From contig NZ_JARBFX010000013.1 of the NCBI RefSeq assembly GCF_028863665.1, forward strand, positions 1 to 64,000: a stretch of 64,000 bases of DNA, given 5' to 3'. Positions 36,140 through 44,200 of the stretch are shown piece by piece. The translations under genes were made by a program, and so were the position numbers. Within the stretch, counting starts at the first letter, position 1. Each line of letters starts with the position of its first letter. Source of the DNA: Aquabacter sediminis (GTDB taxonomy: Bacteria; Pseudomonadota; Alphaproteobacteria; Rhizobiales; Xanthobacteraceae). The notes below the pieces were generated by a model. It was not told the origin of the DNA. It did not search any database and was given only the letters and a program-made list of their open reading frames with translations.

Positions 36140-37330
36140 TCACAGGCCCAAGATCGCCTTGGCGATCACATTGTGCTGGATCTCGTTGGACCCGCCATAG
36201 ATGGAGACCTTGCGATGGTTGAGATAGACCGGCGCCGCCGTCTCCGCGAAGGCGAACAGGCCGTCCAGGTCGTCGCCAAGGCCACCCCGCGCCGCGATCC
36301 CCTGCGGGCCGGCCAGTTCCAGCAGCAATTCGGTGGTGGCCTGCTGGAGTTCCGATCCCTTGATCTTGAGGATGGAAGAGGCCGGGTCGGGCTTGGTGGG
36401 ATCGCGGGTCGCCTGCGCCGCCACCACCCGCATCTGGGTGATCTCCAGCGCTTTCAGCTCAATCTCCACGGACGCGAGACGGCTGCGGAAATCCATGTCG
36501 TCCCACACGGTCCTCGCCCCGGCCGGCGTTGCCTGCGCCAGGCGCTTGACGCGGGCGAGGCGCTCCTTGGACATGCCGATGCGGGCGATGCCGGTGCGCT
36601 CGTTGGAGAGCAGGAACTTGGCATAGTCCCAGCCCTTGTTCTCCTCGCCCACCAATAGTTCCGCCGGCACCCGCACCTGGTCCAGGAAGATCTCGTTGAC
36701 CTCGTGCCGGCCGTCGATGGTGATGATGGGCCGCACGGTGACGCCCGGGCTGTCCATGGGGATGAGTAGGAAGGAGATGCCCGCCTGCTTCTTGGCCAAC
36801 GGATCGGTCCGGGCGAGGCAGAACATCCAGTCCGCATATTGGCCGAGCGTGGTCCAGGTCTTCTGGCCGTCGACGATGTAATGATCGCCCTCGCGCACGG
36901 CGCGCGTCTTCAGCGAGGCGAGGTCCGAGCCGGCGCCGGGCTCGGAAAAGCCCTGGCACCACCAGTCCTCCAGGCTCTTGATGCGCGGCAGGAAGCGGGC
37001 CTTCTGCTCCGCGCTGCCGAAGGTGGCGATCACCGGGCCCACCATGAAGCAGTTGAACTGCAAGGGCAGCGGCACCGCCGCCTGCATCAGCTCTTCCATG
37101 AAGATGTAGCGCTCAACCGCGCTCCAAGGCTGGCCGCCATGCTCCAGAGGCCAATGGGGCACCGCCCACCCCTTGTCGTTCAGGATGCGCTGGGAGGTGA
37201 CGTAGTCCTCCCGTGCAAGGGGGCGCCCTTCCGAGACCTTGGCGCGGATGGCGGCGGGGATCTCGGTGCGGAAGAAGGCCCGCACTTCGTCGCGGAAGGC
37301 GGTCTCCTCGGGCGTGAAGCGCAGGTCCAT
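36140..37330 (-). CDS. pimC: acyl-CoA dehydrogenase, PimC-like (pimeloyl-CoA dehydrogenase large subunit)
   Basis: FAD-dependent dehydrogenase of 396 residues. WWCQGFSEPGAGSDLASLKT, GQKTWTTLGQYADW, GEENKGWDYAKFLL and IKGSELQQATTELLLE match Rhodopseudomonas PimC closely. Near the C-terminus IYGGSNEIQ stands where single-subunit enzymes have YEGT, so the usual catalytic glutamate is not visible there, in keeping with a two-subunit enzyme. Same leftward operon as the PimF-like gene (22-bp gap) and PimD. Confidence 0.8.
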   Translation of the reverse strand: MDLRFTPEETAFRDEVRAFFRTEIPAAIRAKVSEGRPLAREDYVTSQRILNDKGWAVPHWPLEHGGQPWSAVERYIFMEELMQAAVPLPLQFNCFMVGPVIATFGSAEQKARFLPRIKSLEDWWCQGFSEPGAGSDLASLKTRAVREGDHYIVDGQKTWTTLGQYADWMFCLARTDPLAKKQAGISFLLIPMDSPGVTVRPIITIDGRHEVNEIFLDQVRVPAELLVGEENKGWDYAKFLLSNERTGIARIGMSKERLARVKRLAQATPAGARTVWDDMDFRSRLASVEIELKALEITQMRVVAAQATRDPTKPDPASSILKIKGSELQQATTELLLELAGPQGIAARGGLGDDLDGLFAFAETAAPVYLNHRKVSIYGGSNEIQHNVIAKAILGL

Positions 37331-37352
37331 GGCGGCTGCCCTCTGTCCTTAC

Positions 37353-39425
37353 CTATGCCTTGTCGGCGAAGGAACCGCCCTGCTCCGCCAGCGTCCGCAA
37401 CAAGGCTGCAGGGCGCAGGCTCTCGTCGCCGGTCTCCTCGGCGAAAGTGTTCAGCGCTTCCACGATCTTGGGAAGTCCGACGCTCTCCGCCCAGTGCATG
37501 GGACCGCCGGTAAAGGGGGGCCAGCCATAGCCGTTGATCCAGACAAGGTCGATGTCGCCGGCGCGCGCCGCGATGCCCTCCTCCAGGATGCGCGCGCCCT
37601 CATTCACCATGGGATAGAGCAGGCGCGCCATGATCTCGTCCGGCGTGAAAGCGCGGCGCGTGATGCCCCGGTCGGCGGACAGGGCGAGGATGAGCGCCTC
37701 GGTCTCCGGGTCTCGCTCGCCCTTACGGGCGCCGGCCGGATAAAGATAAACGCCGCGCCCGGTCTTCTGGCCGAAATGGCCCCGCTCGCAGAGCGCATCC
37801 ACCACCGGGGCCTTCACGCCCGTGACCTTGCGCGCCCGCCAGCCGATGTCGAGGCCGGCCAAGTCCAGCACCGCGAAAGGCCCCATGCGGAAGCCGAAGG
37901 CGGTGAAGGCGTCGTCCACCTCGTGGGGCAGCGCGCCGGCCAGCAGCACGCGTTCGGCCGCCTGGCTGCGCTTGGCCATCATGCGGTTGCCCACGAAGCC
38001 GTAGCACACACCCACCACCACCGGCACCTTGCCCAGGCGACGGCCGAGATCGAGGCCGGTCATCAGCACGTCCGGCGCGGTGGCCTTGGCGCGGACCACT
38101 TCCAAGAGACGCATGACATTGGCCGGGCTGAAGAAATGAAGTCCCACCACATCCTGCGGCCGGCTGGTGGCGGCGGCGATGGCATCCACGTCCAGATAGG
38201 AGGTGTTGGTGGCGAGGATGGCACCGGGCTTGGCCACCCGGTCGAGGGTACCGAAGATCTCCTTCTTCACCGCCATGTCCTCGAAAGCGGCTTCCACCAC
38301 CACGTCGGCTTCCGCCGCCGCCTCCAGGCCCACGCCGCCCGAGATCAAAGCCAGCTGCGCCGCCATGTCCTCCGGCGCGAGAGAGCCGCGCTTCACGGAC
38401 GTCTGGTAATTGGCCTTGATGCGGGCGAGCCCCGCCTCCAGGGCCTCCGCCTTCACCTCGATGAGGGTGACGGGAATGCCCGCCTGGGCAAAGCACATGG
38501 CAATGCCCCCACCCATGGTGCCGGCCCCAATGACGGCGGCGCGTGCGATGGGACGCGGGCGCACCTCCTTGCCGATGCCGGGCACCCGCGCGGCAGCGCG
38601 CTCGGCGAAGAAGAGGTGTCGCAGGGCCTTGGAGCTTGGATCCTTCACCAGGTCCTGGAAGGCGGCGCGCTCAAGGGCGAGCCCCTCTTCGAACGGCAGG
38701 TCCAGCGCGCCGCGCACCGCCTTGGCGAGGGCGGATACGTTGGGCATGCGCGGGGCGCGCTTGATGGCCTCGGCGGCGGCCGCCTCGAACGCGGCGCGGT
38801 CGGCGTCGGAGAAGCGGTCGGCGCGGTCGCGCACGCGCGGCAATTGGGGCTGGTCGGAAAGCTCCAGCGCAAGGCGGCCCGCCTCGGCCAGGAGGTCGGC
38901 GTCGGCCATGCGGTCGGCAAGGCCCGTGGAGAGGGCCTCGGCTGCCTCCACCGGCTCGCCGCTGGCCATCAGATCGAAGGCGCGGGCGGCGCCGAGAATG
39001 CGGGGCAGGCGCTGCGTGCCGCCCGCGCCGGGGATGATGCCGAGCTTGATCTCGGGCAGTCCGAGGCGGGCCTTGGGGCTGACAACGCGGGCATGGCACG
39101 CCAGCGCCAGCTCCAGGCCGCCCCCCAAAGCGACGCCATTGATGGCCGCCACCACGGGCTTGGCGCTGGCCTCCACCGCCTGGAGCACGTCCGGCAAAGA
39201 GGGCGGCAGCGGGGGCTTGCCGAACTCGGAGATATCGGCGCCCGCCACGAACGCCTTGCCCGCGCCCGTGACCACCACCGCGCGCACCGCGGGGTCCGCA
39301 TTGGCTTGCGCGATGCCGGCTGCGATGCCGGCGCGCACGGCGGCGGAGAGCGCATTGACCGGGGGATTGTCGATGGTGAGGCGCATCACGCCGTCCGCAC
39401 CTGCTTCCGTCCGCACCGGTCCCAT
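37353..39425 (-). CDS. pimF: multifunctional enoyl-CoA hydratase/3-hydroxyacyl-CoA dehydrogenase, PimF-like
   Basis: Fused beta-oxidation enzyme of 690 residues. Hydratase/isomerase domain to about 190 (NGVALGGGLELALACHARVV, PEIKLGIIPGAGGTQRLPR), then an NAD-binding hydroxyacyl-CoA dehydrogenase domain from about 290 (AAVIGAGTMGGGIAMCFAQAGI) and two C-terminal helical domains. Start: ATG 39425 is preceded by GGGAGG; two earlier in-frame ATGs would place the first palindromic operator inside the gene. First gene of pimF-pimC-pimD, whose thiolase and CoA-ligase partners are not in the window. Confidence 0.85.
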   Translation of the reverse strand: MGPVRTEAGADGVMRLTIDNPPVNALSAAVRAGIAAGIAQANADPAVRAVVVTGAGKAFVAGADISEFGKPPLPPSLPDVLQAVEASAKPVVAAINGVALGGGLELALACHARVVSPKARLGLPEIKLGIIPGAGGTQRLPRILGAARAFDLMASGEPVEAAEALSTGLADRMADADLLAEAGRLALELSDQPQLPRVRDRADRFSDADRAAFEAAAAEAIKRAPRMPNVSALAKAVRGALDLPFEEGLALERAAFQDLVKDPSSKALRHLFFAERAAARVPGIGKEVRPRPIARAAVIGAGTMGGGIAMCFAQAGIPVTLIEVKAEALEAGLARIKANYQTSVKRGSLAPEDMAAQLALISGGVGLEAAAEADVVVEAAFEDMAVKKEIFGTLDRVAKPGAILATNTSYLDVDAIAAATSRPQDVVGLHFFSPANVMRLLEVVRAKATAPDVLMTGLDLGRRLGKVPVVVGVCYGFVGNRMMAKRSQAAERVLLAGALPHEVDDAFTAFGFRMGPFAVLDLAGLDIGWRARKVTGVKAPVVDALCERGHFGQKTGRGVYLYPAGARKGERDPETEALILALSADRGITRRAFTPDEIMARLLYPMVNEGARILEEGIAARAGDIDLVWINGYGWPPFTGGPMHWAESVGLPKIVEALNTFAEETGDESLRPAALLRTLAEQGGSFADKA

Positions 39426-39440
39426 GGCATCCTCCCTCGC

Positions 39441-39457
39441 ATTCTGCATTGCAGAAT
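39441..39457. promoter_or_regulatory. palindromic operator 1 (IclR candidate), pimF side
   Basis: ATTCTGC-ATT-GCAGAAT, a perfect 7-bp inverted repeat with 3-nt centre, 15 bp before the pimF start codon. An identical 17-bp copy lies 105 bp away near the IclR gene. Confidence 0.8.
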
Positions 39458-39545
39458 TGAAGTTCACAGTTAGGGTCGTGTTGGGCTATGGATGAGCCCA
39501 TGTCAAGCCATGTCCGGCATTGGCTTGGTGCTTCCAGCAGCGTGC

Positions 39546-39562
39546 ATTCTGCATTGCAGAAT
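39546..39562. promoter_or_regulatory. palindromic operator 2 (IclR candidate), iclR side
   Basis: Second identical ATTCTGC-ATT-GCAGAAT; here the arms extend to 8 bp (C...G). It lies 44 bp before the IclR start codon. Centre-to-centre distance to operator 1 is 105 bp, about ten helical turns. Confidence 0.8.
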
Positions 39563-39606
39563 GGCCGCTGCCCTGTGTCCCACCGTGCCCCTTCTGAGGC
39601 TCACCC

Positions 39607-40413
39607 ATGCCCCGCGTCCCCCCTTCTCAGAGCGAGGCCGAAGCCGGGCCGAAGGACGACCGCCATTTCGTGACCGCGCTGGCCCGGGGGCTGGAGGTGC
39701 TCTCGGCCTTCAAGCCGGGGGAAACGCTGCTGGCCAATCACGAGATCGCCGCCCGCTGCGGCCTGCCCCGCTCCACCGTCTCGCGGCTCACCTACACGCT
39801 GACCAAGCTCGGCTACCTGCATTTCGTCGAGGAGGCGGGGAAGTACCGCCAGGGCACGCAATTGATGGCGCTGGGGTCGGTGGCGCTGGGCGGCCTTTCG
39901 GTGCGCCAGATCGCCCGCGCCGGCATGCGCGAGCTGGCCACCTTCTCCGACGGCACGGTGGGCCTCGGGGTGCGGGACAGGCTGAGCATGCGCTATGTGG
40001 AATGCCTGCGCGGCGCGGCGGCCATCTCGCTCAACATCGACGTGGGCTCGCGCATGTCCATGGCGCGCAGTTCCATGGGCCGGGCCTATGTGGCGGCGCT
40101 GGCACCGGACGAGCGCGCGGCGCTTTATGAGGAGCTGAGCCGGCTCGATCCGCTGGCCTGGCCCAAGCTCCAAAAGGGCCTGGAACAGGCGCTGGAGGAC
40201 CATCGCACGCTGGGCTGCTGCTGCTCTTTCGGGGAGTGGCAGGAGACGGTGAGCGCCATCGCCGTGGGCTTCCGCCCCGGCGGCGGGCTCGATCCCATGG
40301 TGGTCAATTGCGGCGCGCCCACCGTCATCACCTCGCCGGACTTCCTGCTGAAGGACGTGCGGCCAAGGCTCATTGCCCTGGCCCGGCGCCTGGAAGGCGT
40401 GATGGGCGCCTGA
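39607..40413 (+). CDS. IclR family transcriptional regulator
   Basis: Regulator of 268 residues, PcaR/PobR branch: winged HTH (FVTALARGLEVLSAFKPGETLLANHEIAARCGLPRSTVSRLTYTL without break, about residues 22-75) and a GAF-like IclR effector domain (about 95-265; RMSMARSSMGRAYVAAL, GCCCSFGEWQETVSAIAVGF). Divergent from the PimF-PimC-PimD operon, with two identical palindromes between them, hence the likely regulator of that operon and of itself. Confidence 0.93.
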   Translation: MPRVPPSQSEAEAGPKDDRHFVTALARGLEVLSAFKPGETLLANHEIAARCGLPRSTVSRLTYTLTKLGYLHFVEEAGKYRQGTQLMALGSVALGGLSVRQIARAGMRELATFSDGTVGLGVRDRLSMRYVECLRGAAAISLNIDVGSRMSMARSSMGRAYVAALAPDERAALYEELSRLDPLAWPKLQKGLEQALEDHRTLGCCCSFGEWQETVSAIAVGFRPGGGLDPMVVNCGAPTVITSPDFLLKDVRPRLIALARRLEGVMGA

Positions 40414-40422
40414 CGGGCGCCC

Positions 40423-41994
40423 TCAATGGCCCCCGCCGCCCCCCTTGTTCACCGGCCGCCGCATGAGCGGGGCAAAGAAGAAGAGGGTCACGAACAGGCC
40501 GGTCAGCACCAGGAAGACGTCCGAAAAGGCCATCACCTCCGCCTGGATGCGAACCTGCCCCGCCAGCTTCTTCAGCGCCGCCAGCTCCGCATCGGAGCCG
40601 AGCGCGGAGAGCGCCGACGTCATGGTGTCCAACCGCTCCACGGCCGCCCCCCGCGCCCATTGCACATTCTCGTGCAGGCGGGCGAGGTGAAGGTCCCAGC
40701 GATTGTTCAGCACGGTGTTGATCAGCGCGAGCCCCACCGCCCCGCCGAGATTGCGGGTGAGATTGAACAGGCCCGAGGCATTCTTCAGCTGCGCCAGCGG
40801 CAAGGTGCCGAGCGAGACGTTGTTGATGGGGATCATGGCGATCATCAAGGACACGCCGCGCAGGATCTGGGGCACCAGCAATTCCCAGAAGTCCCAGTCC
40901 TTGGTGATCGAGGTCACCTGCCACGTGCCCAGCGCAAAACCGAGAAACCCGGCCGCCATCATGATGCGCGGATCCACCTTGGCCGAGAGGCGCCCGGCGA
41001 TGGGTGCGGTCAGGAACATGGCAAGGCCCGAGACGAACATGGTCTCGCCGATCATGAGCGCCGAATAACCCCGCACCCGCCCCAGATAGAGCGGGTAGAG
41101 ATAGGTCAGGCCATAAAGCCCGATGCCCATGACGAAGCTGAAGGCCGAGCCCACCGCGAAATTTCGGTTGGCGAAGGCCCGCAACTCCACCACCGGGTGG
41201 CGCGCCATCAGCGCACGGGCAAAGAAGGCGACCGAGGAGACCGCGCAGACCACCGCGAAAGCAAGGATGGTGTGGTCCTCGAACCAGTCATTGGTGGGCC
41301 CTTCCTCCAGCACATATTCCAGGCTGCCCAGGAAGCCGGCCATGAAGAGAAGGCCCCACCAGTCGAAGCGGTCGAGCAAGGACAGGTCCGGCTCGTCGAA
41401 ATCCACCAGGATGGCGCAGGCGATGGCGACGAAGATGCCGGGCACCACGTTCACCAGGAACAGCCAGTGCCAGGAGAAGAGGTCGGTGAGATAGCCGCCG
41501 ACCGTCGGCCCGATGGTGGGCGCCAGCGTCGCCACGAGGCCGATCATGGGCGAGACCACCGACTGCTTCTCGCGCGGGAAGACTGAATAGGCCGCCGCGA
41601 ACACGGTCGGGATCATGCCGCCGCCCAGGAAGCCCTGGAGGGCGCGATAGACGATCATCTGGCTGATGGTGGTGGCGGTGGCGCACAAGAGGCTCATGGT
41701 GGTGAAGCCCACCGCCGAGGCCACGAACAACCAGCGCGTGGAGAAGGCGCGCGACAGGAAGCCCGACAGCGGGATCATCACCACTTCGGCGATGAGATAG
41801 GAGGTCTGGACCCAGGAAATCTCATCCGAGCTCGCCGCCAGCCCCGCCTGGATCTCCGACAGCGAGGCCGAGACGATCTGGATGTCCAGGATCGCCATGA
41901 ACATGCCGAAGACCATGCACAGGAAGGCGAACATGCGCCGCCCCTCGGACGAGGGGCGGGCCGCCGCGGCGGGCAAGGCGAGTGAGCCGGACAT
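40423..41994 (-). CDS. DHA2 family MFS multidrug transporter (EmrB type)
   Basis: Proton-driven exporter of 523 residues with about 14 membrane helices. DHA2 marks are MAILDIQIVSASLSEIQ in the first helix, SWVQTSYLIAEVVMIPLSGFLS in helix 2 region and the motif C-like GPTVGGYLTDLFSWHWLF. Directly downstream (8 bp) of the EmrA-type membrane fusion gene; together they pump hydrophobic compounds across the envelope with a TolC-like protein encoded elsewhere. Confidence 0.93.
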   Translation of the reverse strand: MSGSLALPAAAARPSSEGRRMFAFLCMVFGMFMAILDIQIVSASLSEIQAGLAASSDEISWVQTSYLIAEVVMIPLSGFLSRAFSTRWLFVASAVGFTTMSLLCATATTISQMIVYRALQGFLGGGMIPTVFAAAYSVFPREKQSVVSPMIGLVATLAPTIGPTVGGYLTDLFSWHWLFLVNVVPGIFVAIACAILVDFDEPDLSLLDRFDWWGLLFMAGFLGSLEYVLEEGPTNDWFEDHTILAFAVVCAVSSVAFFARALMARHPVVELRAFANRNFAVGSAFSFVMGIGLYGLTYLYPLYLGRVRGYSALMIGETMFVSGLAMFLTAPIAGRLSAKVDPRIMMAAGFLGFALGTWQVTSITKDWDFWELLVPQILRGVSLMIAMIPINNVSLGTLPLAQLKNASGLFNLTRNLGGAVGLALINTVLNNRWDLHLARLHENVQWARGAAVERLDTMTSALSALGSDAELAALKKLAGQVRIQAEVMAFSDVFLVLTGLFVTLFFFAPLMRRPVNKGGGGGH

Positions 41995-42002
41995 GGCGGG
42001 CC

Positions 42003-43256
42003 TCAGCTGCGCGTGTCGACGATGGCGTTGACCGACATGCCCGGCCGCAGCACAGCCGCTTGCCGCGCCTCGTCGTCAAGCTCGATCCGCACCGGCACGC
42101 GCTGGACGATCTTGGTGAAGTTGCCGGTGGCGTTTTCCGGCGGCAGCAGGCTGAAGACCGAGCCCGAGGCCGGCGCGATGCTCAGCACGCGGCCATGGAA
42201 GGCGCGGCCGGGGAAGGCGTCCACCTCCACATCCACCGCCTGGCCGGGATGCAGGCGGCCGAGCTGGGTCTCCTTGAAATTGGCGTCCACATAGACCTTG
42301 GAGATGGGCACCAGGGCGATGAGGCGCGTGCCCGCCTGCACCAATTGCCCCACCTGCACCGCCCGGTTGCCGACGATGCCGTCGAAGGGCGCGCGCACGA
42401 AGGTGAAGTCGAGGTTGCGCTTGGCCTGGTCGCGGGAGACCGTCAGTTCCGCCAGCGTGCGGGAGGCCTCGGTCTGCTGGGCCTTGAGCACCGCCACATT
42501 GGCCTGAGCCGAGGCGACGGCCGCCTTCGCGGCGTCGACGGACGCTTGCGCCTTGTCGCGGGCCGCGACGGCATTCTCCAGCGTGGAGCGGCTGGCAAAT
42601 TCCGACTTGGCGAGCTTGGACTGCCGCTCATAGTCGAGCTGGGTGCGGTTCAACTCCGCCTCGTCCGCCGCCAGTTCCGCGACCGCCTGATCCACGCTCG
42701 CCTGCCCGGCGATGATCTGCTGGCCATAGCGGGCAATGGTGGCCTGCTGGGTGGCGATCTTGTCCTCCGCCGCCTGCAGGGAGAGGGCATAGTCGCCATC
42801 ATCGATATGGGCGATGACGTCGCCCGCATGGACGGGCTGGTTGGTGTCCACGTCGATGCTGACGATGTGCCCGCTCACCTTGGCCGCGAGCACGGCCGTG
42901 TCCGCCGCCACATATGCATCGTCGGTGGAGACCAGGAAGCGCCCCACCGTCCACCAGTGGAAGCCGAAATAGCCGCCCGCTGCCACGGCCACGGCGAGCA
43001 CCGCGCCGAGGATCCTGCGCCTCCGGGACGGCTTGCGGGGGCGGCTCCCGTCCCTGGTCGGCGGCAAGGGCGCCGCAGTCTCCGGCTGCCGGGACGTGAC
43101 GGAGGGAGCCTCGGCATGGGTTGGGGCGTGACCTTCGCGGTCCAACGGCTCGGGAGCGCGCGCGTCCTGCGCGGCATCCTCCCGCCTGGAACGGGGGGAG
43201 GCCGCCGCCGGGGAAGCCACTGGCGCGGAGACGGGAGAGGCCAAAGTCTGGGCCAT
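42003..43256 (-). CDS. HlyD/EmrA-type membrane fusion protein
   Basis: Periplasmic adaptor of 417 residues: long Pro/Arg/Ala-rich cytoplasmic N-terminus (about 1-80), a single membrane anchor (ILGAVLAVAVAAGGYFGFHWW), a biotinyl-lipoyl-like domain (VSGHIVSIDVDTNQPVHAGD), a coiled-coil hairpin and a beta-barrel end. Start at MAQTLASP, 10 codons inside the longest frame, with GAGG 6 nt before. Transcribed from a promoter that overlaps TetR-type operators. Confidence 0.92.
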   Translation of the reverse strand: MAQTLASPVSAPVASPAAASPRSRREDAAQDARAPEPLDREGHAPTHAEAPSVTSRQPETAAPLPPTRDGSRPRKPSRRRRILGAVLAVAVAAGGYFGFHWWTVGRFLVSTDDAYVAADTAVLAAKVSGHIVSIDVDTNQPVHAGDVIAHIDDGDYALSLQAAEDKIATQQATIARYGQQIIAGQASVDQAVAELAADEAELNRTQLDYERQSKLAKSEFASRSTLENAVAARDKAQASVDAAKAAVASAQANVAVLKAQQTEASRTLAELTVSRDQAKRNLDFTFVRAPFDGIVGNRAVQVGQLVQAGTRLIALVPISKVYVDANFKETQLGRLHPGQAVDVEVDAFPGRAFHGRVLSIAPASGSVFSLLPPENATGNFTKIVQRVPVRIELDDEARQAAVLRPGMSVNAIVDTRS

Positions 43257-43285
43257 TGAGGGCCTCGTTGTGCAGGATGGGATCA

Positions 43286-43302
43286 AACTGAAACGTTCAG
43301 TT
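43286..43302. promoter_or_regulatory. TetR-type operator
   Basis: AACTGAA-ACG-TTCAGTT, a perfect 7-bp inverted repeat with 3-nt centre, 29 bp before the emrA-type start codon and just downstream of the predicted -10 box, where binding would block transcription. Confidence 0.75.
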
Positions 43303-43312
43303 CATATTTCTT

Positions 43313-43340
43313 TACATACCAAACCAAACGGTTTAGTCAA
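43313..43340 (-). promoter_or_regulatory. promoter of the efflux operon with embedded second palindrome
   Basis: On the minus strand TTGACT (43335-43340) and TATGTA (43313-43318) are 16 bp apart. The spacer contains the short palindrome AAACGGTTT (43326-43334), a possible second regulator site. Transcription would start near 43306, at the edge of the TetR-type operator. Confidence 0.55.
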
Positions 43341-43516
43341 TGCCCTGGACGAGCCGCGATGCGCCCGATTCAAACCTGGGGTGCGTCGGTTTTTTCCGGA
43401 AGCGTCTGGCGTGACGGTGTGGGACATGCCATGCAACCCGGTGATCCAGGGGCTTGCCGCGCACACCGTCTCGCTGCCGCGATGATGCGGGAGCGGGCTC
43501 TCGGGCCGAGGGAGAG

Positions 43517-44173
43517 ATGAGCACCACAACCACAGACGCCCCCGCCCGCACGGGCAGCCGCCAGGAACCGGAATCCGCCAAGCGCCGGGAAATTCTCGAC
43601 GGCGCCCGCCGGGTCTTCTTCGACAAGGGCTTCGACGGCGCCAGCATGGACGAAGTGGCCAAGACGGCCGGCGTGTCCAAGGCGACCATCTATGTCTATT
43701 TCAGCAGCAAGGAAGAGCTGTTCAAGGCCCTGGTCCTGAGCGAGCGGAGCAAGTCCGCCGAACGTCTGTTCGAGATGGACGCCTCGAGCGACGACATTGC
43801 CGGCATGCTGCGGTGCATCGGCATTTCCTTCATGACCATGATGGTGCAGCCCGACCATCTGCGCATGGTCCGCATGGTCATGGGGGTGGCTGAAAAGTTC
43901 CCCAGCGTTGGAGCGGCCTTCTTCGAGGCCGGCCCTTGCCAGGGCGGGCGTCGGCTGGCGGACCTGCTGCGTGAACAGGCAAATCTCGGCCGCCTCCAGA
44001 TCAAGGACGAGGTGCAGGCTGCGCACATCTTCTTCAGCCTTTGCCATGACAAGAAGGTCAAGGGCCTGCTGTTCGGCTGCAGCGCCCCGCCCACGCCGGA
44101 CGAGATCGCCGTTGCCGTAGACGAGGCGGTGCGCCTCTTCCTCGCCGGTTACGGGCCGAAGCAGCCCGGCTAG
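43517..44173 (+). CDS. TetR family transcriptional regulator
   Basis: Regulator of 218 residues: TetR_N DNA-binding domain (about residues 23-70; AKRREILDGARRVFFDKGF, then VAKTAGVSKATIYVYFSSKEELF) and an AefR-like helical C-terminal domain. Divergent from the EmrAB-type operon, with the perfect palindrome in between, so it probably represses the pump. Start ATG 43517 follows GAGGGAGAG. Confidence 0.92.
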   Translation: MSTTTTDAPARTGSRQEPESAKRREILDGARRVFFDKGFDGASMDEVAKTAGVSKATIYVYFSSKEELFKALVLSERSKSAERLFEMDASSDDIAGMLRCIGISFMTMMVQPDHLRMVRMVMGVAEKFPSVGAAFFEAGPCQGGRRLADLLREQANLGRLQIKDEVQAAHIFFSLCHDKKVKGLLFGCSAPPTPDEIAVAVDEAVRLFLAGYGPKQPG

Positions 44174-44180
44174 CCGGGCT
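44163..44180. terminator. hairpin at the TetR/zinc-peptidase convergence
   Basis: AGCCCGG-CTAG-CCGGGCT, a perfect 7-bp stem (8 with the inner C-G) that includes the TetR stop codon, followed only by TTT. A short, GC-rich hairpin between convergent genes, probably a weak terminator. Confidence 0.5.
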
Positions 44181-44200
44181 TTGGCCCGGCGCCCACGGGA

